Shown here piece by piece: positions 24,266 through 31,762 of a stretch of DNA of 64,000 bases. Made by a program: the position numbers and the translations under genes. Location of the stretch: NCBI GenBank assembly GCA_018268315.1, contig JAFDWU010000002.1, positions 597,153 through 661,152 on the forward strand, read 5' to 3'. Each line of letters begins with the position of its first letter. Position 1 is the first letter of the stretch. The notes beneath the pieces are model-generated. The model saw only the letters and a program-made list of their open reading frames with translations, did not search any database and was not told where the DNA came from. This stretch comes from Armatimonadota bacterium (lineage in GTDB: Bacteria > Armatimonadota > Fimbriimonadia > Fimbriimonadales > Fimbriimonadaceae).

Positions 24266-24682
24266 TTGTCGCATAACAAGTACCTCTACGAATACCAAAA
24301 GCAAGCCGTTGGAACGGCCTCGCCGCTTCAACTCGTGATCATGCTCTATGATGGGGCCACGAAGTGCATGATCGAAGGCCGTCAGGCGATGCTCGAGAAG
24401 CGGATCCAGGACCAGAACGACTCTCTGCAAAAGGCTCAAAAGATCATTGTTGAGCTGCTGACTTCTCTTGATATGGATCAGGGCGGTGAGATCGCCAAGA
24501 ACCTGGCGAGTCTCTACAAATACGTGTTCAACCAGCTGGTTGAGGCGAACATCGAAGACAAGGTCGAAAAGATCGACGTGGCTATGAAAGTGATGACGGA
24601 GCTTCGCTCAAGCTGGGCAGAGATCGAAAAAACGACGAAACCCGCCGCACAAGCCGGCGGGGACGTCAACGCGGCAGCTTAG
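24266..24682 (+). CDS. fliS: Flagellin export chaperone FliS
   Basis: 138 residues from a TTG at 24266 with GGAG seven bases upstream; the longer ATG frame from 24221 adds an unrelated N-terminus. The family signature is clear: NKYLYEYQKQAVGTASPLQLVIMLYDGA, with four more amphipathic helices and Tyr-rich first helix that binds the flagellin C-terminus. It holds flagellin unfolded before export. It stands apart from any other flagellar gene in the window. The C-terminus has an Ala-Gly-rich tail. The gene ends two bases before the convergent subtilase gene. Confidence 0.88.
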   Translation: MSHNKYLYEYQKQAVGTASPLQLVIMLYDGATKCMIEGRQAMLEKRIQDQNDSLQKAQKIIVELLTSLDMDQGGEIAKNLASLYKYVFNQLVEANIEDKVEKIDVAMKVMTELRSSWAEIEKTTKPAAQAGGDVNAAA

Positions 24683-24684
24683 GC

Positions 24685-26475
24685 CTACGGGCCGCAGACT
24701 GAATTAGGACACACGGTGTAATGGTCGCGAACGCCCATCACGTCGATGCGGAAAGCAAGTGGCGGATATCCTTTTCTTACCGCCGAATTAGCGCGAACCA
24801 GCAGTTGCAGGCGGCCCTGATTATCCATGTAGTTTGCCGGATTCGGGAGCGGGATCAACGTGTCAAGCCAAGCCCCGCCACTGTGTGTTAGAACCGACGT
24901 AATGTTGTCGTACTGCTGCGTACCGAAATTCCACGCCCTCAAGTTCACGGTCACCGGGTAATTGGCCGTGATGACCATATGAAGGTCCATTTCTCCAACC
25001 GGCGTATTCAAATTACCTGCTGGCACATTCATCTGCGTAAGCGTTGTTGAGCCCAACGGAGTATCTGTGCCATAGATCGCATAGAACGACCCATCTTTCG
25101 TAATTAGGTCCGACTGCTTGCTCGTTGGGTCCACCGTGCCCAATAGATTCGTTGCAATACAAGGAATATCGATATCGGAAATCGCGTACAGGAAGGTCTT
25201 CCACGCATCAAACGCTCCAAAGTGCGTCCAGCCCTCAGGGGTTGCGGACCGCTCAGCATATTGAATCCATCGCTTTGCTGGGATGCTGGGGAAAGCAGCT
25301 CTCAAATTAACAAGGGCGCCTGCGACCAACGGTGTTGCCATCGATGTTCCGCTGAGGTTATTGTAGCCTGGGATAGGCGCTTGGAACTGCAAGGGCCACG
25401 TCGACCAAATCTCTTCGCCAGGGGCAGAGACCGAAACCATGTCTCCCCAGTTGGAGAAAAATGACAACTGGTGACCATAGTTTGAAGAAGCCACTGAAAG
25501 AACGCCTGGATATCCCGCAGGATATACAGGCAAGTCGAATTGGCCATCGTTCCCAGCTGCCGCACAGACCAAGCAGTCGTGATCTATCGCATATTGAACC
25601 GCACTTGCCTCAATTGCATCGTAATAGTAACCGCCCAGGCTTAAGCTGATGACCTGGGCTCCCATGTTCGCGGCGAAAGTAATACCATTTGAAACCCAGC
25701 TTCCAAGGCCAGCTCCAGTTGAATCGAGTACCTTTGCAGCAACGATTCGAGCATTCCAAGAGTCGCCAACCGTGCCGCTACCACCGATGCTAGACTCAGC
25801 CGCGGCAATTCCTGAGCAGTGAGTGCCATGGCCGTGGTCATCCTGTGCCGAAAGCGCAGGTGTGAAATTCGCTACGGCAGCAATCCTTCCTAGGAACTTG
25901 GGATGCGTTAAATCGATACCTGTATCAACGACAGCGATCAGATTGTGCCCAGTATTGTTCGCCCCACGGTAATAATTCCAAATTAGGTCCTGGTGGATAT
26001 AGCTGTAAGCGTATTGAAGAGGATAAAGGTCATCGAGTGGCTTGACAGGTGATGGGTCATTAAAGATCCTCACAACGTAGTTCGGCTCAGCAAATTCAAC
26101 ATCAGGGCGTGCTTTGAATTTCTGCACCATGTCCACCACTGAACCACCAGACGGCAGTTTCACGGTGTGCCAACCAATTGAAGCATTTGAGCCAACAATT
26201 TTGCAGCCTAGATCTCGGACAGCTTGCGGCTCCGGGCTTGTCAGTTTGCCCCCGCTTACCGAAAAGTTATAACCACGAAACTTGACATTGATTTCGTCAG
26301 CAATGGCCTCTCTGCCGTTGATCACAATGCGGTTAGGAATCATAGAACGTGCAATGTCTTGCACTCTAGAAACGCCCTTTCCACTAACCAGCATCGAAGC
26401 ATTAGAATGCCCCGCAAAACTGGATGCGACAAGCGCAAGACCCGAAACGACTCCCAACAACTTCCTAAGCTTCAT
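24685..26475 (-). CDS. Secreted subtilisin-family (S8) serine protease
   Basis: 596 residues: signal peptide (KLLGVVSGLALVASSFA), a propeptide with ADEINVKFRGYNF and DVEFAEPNYVVRI, a peptidase S8 domain, and a C-terminal beta domain of about 170 residues. The triad is complete: Asp in IAVVDTGIDLTHP, His in HGHGTHCSGIAA, Ser in LSGTSMATPLVAGAL; the oxyanion Asn is in AAAGNDG. The C-terminal domain has several Cys and may bind substrate or the cell surface. Codon choice looks less GC-biased than in neighbours. Confidence 0.95.
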   Translation of the reverse strand: MKLRKLLGVVSGLALVASSFAGHSNASMLVSGKGVSRVQDIARSMIPNRIVINGREAIADEINVKFRGYNFSVSGGKLTSPEPQAVRDLGCKIVGSNASIGWHTVKLPSGGSVVDMVQKFKARPDVEFAEPNYVVRIFNDPSPVKPLDDLYPLQYAYSYIHQDLIWNYYRGANNTGHNLIAVVDTGIDLTHPKFLGRIAAVANFTPALSAQDDHGHGTHCSGIAAAESSIGGSGTVGDSWNARIVAAKVLDSTGAGLGSWVSNGITFAANMGAQVISLSLGGYYYDAIEASAVQYAIDHDCLVCAAAGNDGQFDLPVYPAGYPGVLSVASSNYGHQLSFFSNWGDMVSVSAPGEEIWSTWPLQFQAPIPGYNNLSGTSMATPLVAGALVNLRAAFPSIPAKRWIQYAERSATPEGWTHFGAFDAWKTFLYAISDIDIPCIATNLLGTVDPTSKQSDLITKDGSFYAIYGTDTPLGSTTLTQMNVPAGNLNTPVGEMDLHMVITANYPVTVNLRAWNFGTQQYDNITSVLTHSGGAWLDTLIPLPNPANYMDNQGRLQLLVRANSAVRKGYPPLAFRIDVMGVRDHYTVCPNSVCGP

Positions 26476-26601
26476 GGCTAACCCTAGCGGACAGGACGAA
26501 TGAACACCCCGCCGAAGTTCATTTTAAACCGTGGTAACCAGAGAATGCACGTATATCACACTGAAAATCAGAATTTTTTGAGTCTACGGTACAATTGGAA
26601 A

Positions 26602-27718
26602 ATGCTTTCACTTGAACAGCATGAAGCGCTGTCCGGCGCGCGAGAGCGGCTGGACGCTATCGGAGGTCATCTTTGACCTACCTTCACTCCGATCTCAAAT
26701 CTCTCAATTAGAGGAAGAATCCTCTTCACCTGAATTCTGGAACGATCCCAGCGCGGCTAACAAGGCCCTTCAGCGCCTGTCACGCTTGCGCGGAATCCTG
26801 CAGCCGTTTGCGGCGCTCTCCAAAACGGAAAGGGATATCTCTGAGCTTTACGAAATGCTCAAGGAAGACCCGAACCCCGAATACGAAAAGGAGGCGGAGC
26901 AGATGGCGGTTCAGTTCATCAAAGACCTGGATGCCTATGAGATCCGCACCCTCCTAAGCGGCGAGCACGACTCGCGCAACGCTTTGGTGGAAATCAACGC
27001 CGGCGCAGGCGGCACTGAAGCGTGCGACTGGGCGATGATGCTTCAGCGAATGTACGCCCGCTGGGCGCAGCTTCGCGGTTTCAAGCTAGAAATCCTCAAC
27101 GAAACCCCTGGCGAAGTCGTCGGCTACCGCTCCATCAATATGCTCATCAGCGGCGATAATGCGTACGGATACTTGCGCTCCGAGCACGGAGTCCATCGCC
27201 TAGTGCGGATCTCGCCCTACGATGCCGCTGCGCGCAGGCACACCTCGTTTGTTCGCGTAGAGGTGCTGCCGGAGATCGAGGAAACAGAAATCGACATCAA
27301 TCCAGACGACCTTAAGGTGGAAACGCTAAGGGCGGGCGGCGCAGGAGGTCAGCACGTTAACAAGACGGAGTCGGCGGTGCGCATCACCCACATCCCCTCG
27401 GGAATCGTGGTGGCTTGCCAGAACGAGCGCAGCCAACACAAGAACCGCGCCAGCGCCATGATGGTCCTTGCAGCTAGGCTTAGCGAACTTGAGCGCAAGC
27501 AAAGCGAGCAGAAGATGAAGTCGATCAAGGGCGATATGGGACCCGCAGAGTGGGGACGACAAATTCGCAGCTACGTAATGCAGCCGTATACGATGGTGAA
27601 GGATCACCGAACGGGATACGAGACAGGGAACGTCACCGGTGTCATGGATGGCGATATCGATGGTTTCATCGAAGCCTATCTTCGCCAGAAACCCGCCGAA
27701 GACGCCTACGTCGAATAG
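26602..27718 (+). CDS. prfB: Peptide chain release factor 2, read by programmed +1 frameshift
   Basis: Translation starts at ATG 26602 in a 24-codon frame that stops at TGA 26674-26676, and continues after a +1 shift for 347 more residues (371 in all, normal for RF2). The shift site CTTTGAC is intact. The joined N-terminus reads ...AIGGHL-DLPSLRSQI, as in RF2. The GGQ motif is at residues 248-250 (GGAGGQHVNKT). The stop-recognition tripeptide is SPY at about 204-206, where SPF is usual. RF2 releases peptides at UGA and UAA. Treating the downstream frame as a gene starting at TTG 26612 would be wrong. Confidence 0.95.
26662..26677 (+). promoter_or_regulatory. prfB programmed +1 frameshift site
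   Basis: An internal Shine-Dalgarno GGAGG lies four bases before CTT-TGA-C. This is the classic autoregulatory site: low RF2 lets the ribosome slip from CTT to TTT and skip the UGA stop. Confidence 0.95.
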
Positions 27719-27724
27719 AAGATC

Positions 27725-29299
27725 ATGCTAACCCTTATTCCCGCCCTTATCCTGCTTCACCAAGCCTCAATGGGCGAGGCGCCAATGGTCGCGCCAGGCG
27801 CAAACCGAGCTTTCCAAGAGATCGTTCTGCAAATCGAAGAACTGTTGGAGAAGAAGGACTTTGAGGGCGCAGAGAAGCTGACGAAATGGCTGCCAAACCA
27901 AGAAATTAAGTTCAAAATCGACGAGACGAACCTTCCGCCATCGCTAAAACTCAGCATCAAGGAGCAAGTCCCAAAGCTGACCCGCGAGTGGCTGATCAAC
28001 GGACTCGAGTTGACCGCTAAGGAAGATGCCGCCAACCCGGACATCATTATTCGATTCCAAGACACGCTTCCGCCGGACCCGGATACCAAACAGAAGGTTG
28101 GCATGGCCTACTTCTTTAATGAATCCACGCCACGGCTAGAGGCAATTATCGCTACCAAGCGCAGCAACGGTCCATTGAACAAACTGACGCTTGAGAATGA
28201 AGTGCAGCGGGCAATCGGCCTCTACCTGGGTGTCGAGAACGAGGCGAACGCCCGCGATCTTTCGGGCATGCGGGTCCAAGAGCCGAATTCGCCGGGGCAA
28301 TACAAGCCCTCGAACCAAGAGAGATTCACGGCGATGTCCAACTACGCTGTTGGGCAAAAGCTAATTGAGCTCATCAAGAACCGGGTGTCGGTAACCCCGG
28401 CACGGCCGGAAATCTATATCGATCCGCCTTCCCTCGACTTTGAAGGTGTCGCCCAGGGAGATCGTATCCAGTTCAGCTATCTGGTTACGAATCGCGGAAA
28501 TGCACCGCTCAGCTTTACCGTGAAACCCGATTGCGGGTGCGTAATTACTTCCACCGGTGAAGTTGTGAAACCCGGCGGAAGCACACTCGTAAAAGCTAGC
28601 TTTGATTCCAGCCTATATAGCGGCAGAGTCCGGAAACAGATCGCGATCTTTTCAAACGATCCCGTTCAAAACCTAAAGACAGTGACCGTCAGCTTCATGA
28701 TAGAGCCCGTCTACACCTTGCTCAATGAACGCAAGGTGCGCTTAATGACGGAGAGCGGGGCCGATGGCGAAGTCACCGTTGTGGTTAACCCCAAGAAGAA
28801 GTTTAAGATTGACTCGGCTTTCCTAACCTCGCTAGACGGCTTTGTCGGATTCGCAGAGTGGAAGGAAAATGGCCAAATTGGCTACAAGCTGCGCGTACAT
28901 GTGAATCCAGGCGCCTTACCGCCCTTCGTTTACGCGAACGTCGTCATTCACACCGACAACGTGAAGCTGCCGGAAATATCTTTGGCCATTCCGATCCAGA
29001 CTGGAATCCTTGCCCAACCGGCGGTTGCGACTTTTGGTGAGGTTTCGAACCAAGAAAGCGCGCAGGCCAGAGTGGTCCTCAGCCGCCCAGGAAAGCCTTT
29101 CAAGATTCTTAGTTGCGATACCGACGTCGCTGGTTTGCACCTCCAGAGCTCCGACAAGAAAGTCAGCGAATCTCACACGGTAACCCTTGAGATTCCGAAG
29201 GGCTTTGCGAAAGGCGCCATCATCGGTAGCCTGCTCGTGAAAACGAACGATCCCAAGCAGCCAACCATTGTCGTTCCCATTTCAGGCGAAGTGCGGTGA
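27725..29299 (+). CDS. Secreted DUF1573 protein with a matrixin-like N-terminal region
   Basis: 524 residues. Signal peptide, then a region of about 180 residues that has ANPDIIIRFQDT and later NEVQRAIGLYLGVENE, a layout that recalls a matrixin-type metalloprotease in which the HExxHxxGxxH zinc ligands have been lost. A DUF1573 immunoglobulin-like domain follows (LDFEGVAQGDRIQFSYLVTN, CGCV, GRVRKQIAIFSNDP), then a second, more divergent beta repeat up to the end (FAKGAIIGSLLVKTNDPKQPT). DUF1573 domains occur in surface proteins. Its stop overlaps the start of the cytochrome gene, so the two are co-translated. Confidence 0.75.
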   Translation: MLTLIPALILLHQASMGEAPMVAPGANRAFQEIVLQIEELLEKKDFEGAEKLTKWLPNQEIKFKIDETNLPPSLKLSIKEQVPKLTREWLINGLELTAKEDAANPDIIIRFQDTLPPDPDTKQKVGMAYFFNESTPRLEAIIATKRSNGPLNKLTLENEVQRAIGLYLGVENEANARDLSGMRVQEPNSPGQYKPSNQERFTAMSNYAVGQKLIELIKNRVSVTPARPEIYIDPPSLDFEGVAQGDRIQFSYLVTNRGNAPLSFTVKPDCGCVITSTGEVVKPGGSTLVKASFDSSLYSGRVRKQIAIFSNDPVQNLKTVTVSFMIEPVYTLLNERKVRLMTESGADGEVTVVVNPKKKFKIDSAFLTSLDGFVGFAEWKENGQIGYKLRVHVNPGALPPFVYANVVIHTDNVKLPEISLAIPIQTGILAQPAVATFGEVSNQESAQARVVLSRPGKPFKILSCDTDVAGLHLQSSDKKVSESHTVTLEIPKGFAKGAIIGSLLVKTNDPKQPTIVVPISGEVR

Positions 29300-30486
29300 A
29301 GCTGTTTGGCATTCTTGGCTTTGGGGGGATTGTTTTGGCTCTCGCCACTCCTCAAAGCAAGCAAACAACCGTAATCTTCTCCGGCGATGCAAGCGGAAAG
29401 CTGGCCCCGTGCGGATGCACCAGCCCAATGATCGGCGGAATCAAGCGCAAGGCAACCGTTCTTAACCAGCTGGACAAGCAAACCGTTTGGCTAGAAAACA
29501 CTGCGCTGGTTGCGAATAACTCGCCGCAATCGGCGCTGAAAGCCCATGCGATTGCGGAAACTATGCGCGACTGGCCGAATGCGGTGGCCTATCTGGGCGA
29601 TAACGAGCAACAGCTCGGAATTGGCGAGATATTCGCGCTCAACGACCTTTCGCGAGGCAAGTTTGTTCGGCTGTCAGCGCCGCCTAACACGGTTCCCGAC
29701 TTTCGCGAGGCTGGCCCCTTCTTGGTGACCGGCGCTCATGGAGGTGATCGCAATCTCGCAAGCTTTATCGATCAAGCCTTAGAGAAGGGCCTTGCGCCGG
29801 TCGTGATGCTTGATGGCGATGAAGAAGCAGCGATTTCCATGGCGCGCGCTTTTCCGGCGCTAGCGGCAGTTGAGTATCGCTCTCAGGATGCACCGCCCAC
29901 AACGGCGAAGTTCGAAGGGACGACCCTCATCGCAACCGCGGGCAATCAAACCCGATGGCTTGTGCAAGCTAACTGGATCGATGGCAAATGGAGCGGCTAT
30001 CAAGTGATTGCGCTGGGGCCAGAGTTAGCCGACGATCCCGCAGCAGGACGGATTTATGCGCGCTACCTCGCGGCCGTTGATAAAGGCGGATTCTTGGCGC
30101 AACTGCCCCGCTCGCCAACCGCGCCATACGGAGGCGCAAAAGCTTGCCTACCCTGCCACCAGAAGGCAGTTGCTGTCTGGAACGGCTCCAAGCACGCCCT
30201 CAGCTACACGACCATTAGCCACGAAGGGCACGCTCATGATCCCGATTGCGTGAGTTGCCACGTAACCGGCCTTGCCTCTACCAAAGGGTTTCGATCGCCG
30301 ACCGCAACGCCCCAACTGGCGGCTGTTAGCTGCGAGCAGTGCCACGGGCCAAGCCTTAACCACGCACGAAACCCACTGAAATTCAAGGCCCGCAGGTCGT
30401 CGAAAGAGGCCTGCCTAAAGTGTCATAACCCCGAGAACTCTCCCCGTTTTGATTTCAGTTACTATTGGCACAAAATTGCCCATTGA
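29296..30486 (+). CDS. Tetraheme cytochrome c with N-terminal phosphoesterase-like domain
   Basis: 396 residues from a GTG that overlaps the upstream stop (GTGA). A signal peptide leads to a domain that starts VIFSGDASGKLAPCGCTSPMIGGIKRK, like the 5'-nucleotidase-type proteins often fused to cytochromes, but I see few metal ligands and it may be catalytically inactive. The last 110 residues carry four heme c motifs: CLPCH, CVSCH, CEQCH and CLKCH, in a cytochrome c554-like order. It should act in periplasmic electron transfer. No partner oxidoreductase gene is adjacent. Confidence 0.85.
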   Translation: MKLFGILGFGGIVLALATPQSKQTTVIFSGDASGKLAPCGCTSPMIGGIKRKATVLNQLDKQTVWLENTALVANNSPQSALKAHAIAETMRDWPNAVAYLGDNEQQLGIGEIFALNDLSRGKFVRLSAPPNTVPDFREAGPFLVTGAHGGDRNLASFIDQALEKGLAPVVMLDGDEEAAISMARAFPALAAVEYRSQDAPPTTAKFEGTTLIATAGNQTRWLVQANWIDGKWSGYQVIALGPELADDPAAGRIYARYLAAVDKGGFLAQLPRSPTAPYGGAKACLPCHQKAVAVWNGSKHALSYTTISHEGHAHDPDCVSCHVTGLASTKGFRSPTATPQLAAVSCEQCHGPSLNHARNPLKFKARRSSKEACLKCHNPENSPRFDFSYYWHKIAH

Positions 30487-30508
30487 ACTGCGGCGTTTGG
30501 GGATGACC

Positions 30509-30528
30509 TGTGGATAACTTGTGGATAA
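30509..30528 (-). promoter_or_regulatory. Two tandem perfect DnaA boxes
   Basis: TGTGGATAA occurs at 30509-30517 and 30520-30528, eleven bases apart, the complement of the consensus DnaA box TTATCCACA. They lie between the cytochrome gene and a DnaA-like gene. Confidence 0.8.
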
Positions 30529-30600
30529 TGAAAAGTTAAGGAAAATCGTGAAAACGCGAAAAACCGAGAGATTTCGAGATATTTCGAGCCCCTATATCTT
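30529..30600. other. A-rich stretch next to the DnaA boxes, possible DNA-unwinding element
   Basis: Purine-rich, AT-rich sequence directly after the boxes, with a repeated ATTTCGAG motif (GAGATTTCGAGATATTTCGAG-like, split here as two ATTTCGAG copies). It is compatible with a duplex-unwinding region but this is inference. Confidence 0.4.
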
Positions 30601-30698
30601 GTCACTCCCCCTAACCGGCCTTAACACGCCCTTGATGTCTGGGAGGCGTTATTCTACAATGACCTTTGTTACAGTTGCACTTGGGGAAGCGTAACAGA

Positions 30699-31676
30699 AT
30701 GAGCATTGTAGAGACACCTAACCGTCCGACCATTTCCGACGTCTTGTTTGAGTCTCGCTTGCGGGATTTCAGCACTTTAGCCCACCTGCCATCGAACATC
30801 GATAGCATCGAGCTCGCCTTGCTCTTTGCTACCGGCAGACAGCGCCGAGCGGCGCTGATCGGCCCGAGCGGCTGGGGCAAGAGCCACATCTTGGAAGCCG
30901 TGCTTTCGCGCCTTGAGAAGGATGGCGTCCGCGCCGACATCACGCGGGCGATCGACTGGCTCTCGCCGCAAAGCCGAAGCGAGCTCTCTGAAGTCTTGAT
31001 CGTTGACGATTTGCAGGATGTCCTTGAAGGGCAGAAGATGCGCCAGCAGCTCCGCTTTGCCCTGGAGCGCCGTGTGCGCGCCGGCAAGCCGACCCTTCTC
31101 AGCCTAACATCCACTCGCTCCGTGAGGCACCTTCGCAATTTCTTGCCGTATCCCAAAGATTGGGCGATCGGCTACGTACCAGAGGCCACCGAAAACGAGA
31201 GGATCGTCGTGCTGGAGCATATGGCTCGCACTGAGGGGCTTACGGTCGATCCCACCCTTATCCGCCTTTTGGCAGCCAGACTGCACCGAAATGGGCGCAC
31301 GCTAATCGGCGCGCTGCTAAGGCTCAAGCTTTCCGGCAACTTCTGGGTTGGCGAAGAAGCGATCCTGCGCGGACTTGCAACGCTGGAGATGTTCTTCCCG
31401 GAAGGTGAAGACGCCGAGCTTCGCAACGCCATCGTTTGGGCGGCACAGTCCCAGGATTTCCGCAAATCCGGCCTTGACGCCACTGAGCTGGCCATCTACG
31501 GCATGCTTCGATGCGCAAGCATCCCGGAGAATGCGGTGGCCCGGTACTTCGACCTTGAGCCTGCAAGTTGCTTCTATATCGCCAATAAGATTGAGAAGGT
31601 GGTTAGCCAACCTGCGGGAGCCACTTTGCGCTCCATGTTTATCTCAAAGGTCGTAGCACGCCTGTCATACGACTAG
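30699..31676 (+). CDS. DnaA-like AAA+ ATPase with a degenerate C-terminal DNA-binding domain
   Basis: 325 residues. Walker A is GPSGWGKSHI (55-64), Walker B is VLIVDDLQDVL (99-109), and the DnaA-type sensor-2 region reads RNGRTLIGALLRL (197-209), close to the DnaA pattern SNVRELEGALNRL. The C-terminal helices (ATELAIYGML, ENAVARYFDLEPASCFYIANKIEK) follow the DnaA domain IV layout, but the hallmark DHTTVxHA is replaced by EPASCFYIA. The N-terminal domains I and II of DnaA are missing. It could be a divergent initiator, a DnaA regulator like Hda, or a paralog with another role. The start has a GGGGAAG ribosome-binding site. Confidence 0.75.
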   Translation: MSIVETPNRPTISDVLFESRLRDFSTLAHLPSNIDSIELALLFATGRQRRAALIGPSGWGKSHILEAVLSRLEKDGVRADITRAIDWLSPQSRSELSEVLIVDDLQDVLEGQKMRQQLRFALERRVRAGKPTLLSLTSTRSVRHLRNFLPYPKDWAIGYVPEATENERIVVLEHMARTEGLTVDPTLIRLLAARLHRNGRTLIGALLRLKLSGNFWVGEEAILRGLATLEMFFPEGEDAELRNAIVWAAQSQDFRKSGLDATELAIYGMLRCASIPENAVARYFDLEPASCFYIANKIEKVVSQPAGATLRSMFISKVVARLSYD

Positions 31677-31711
31677 GTTTCAAGAAGCCAGGTAATTGTG
31701 CGGTGTCGGTT

Positions 31712-31729
31712 TACGTTCCGTTGAACGTA
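31712..31729 (+). promoter_or_regulatory. Perfect 7-bp dyad between the DnaA-like and CBS-GGDEF genes
   Basis: TACGTTC and GAACGTA flank CGTT, 33 bases before the CBS-GGDEF start codon. It could be an operator or a short RNA hairpin in the operon. Confidence 0.45.
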
Positions 31730-31762
31730 CACTCTTGGAGGCTGTGTTGACGGCCCAGAAAT

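Noticed and set aside
26612-26675. TTG-started extension of the RF2 main frame
   Set aside because: The RF2 N-terminus is in the other frame and is joined at the CTTTGAC shift site.
30611-31156. 181-codon minus-strand frame over the DnaA-like gene
   Set aside because: Antisense shadow without domain or ribosome-binding site.
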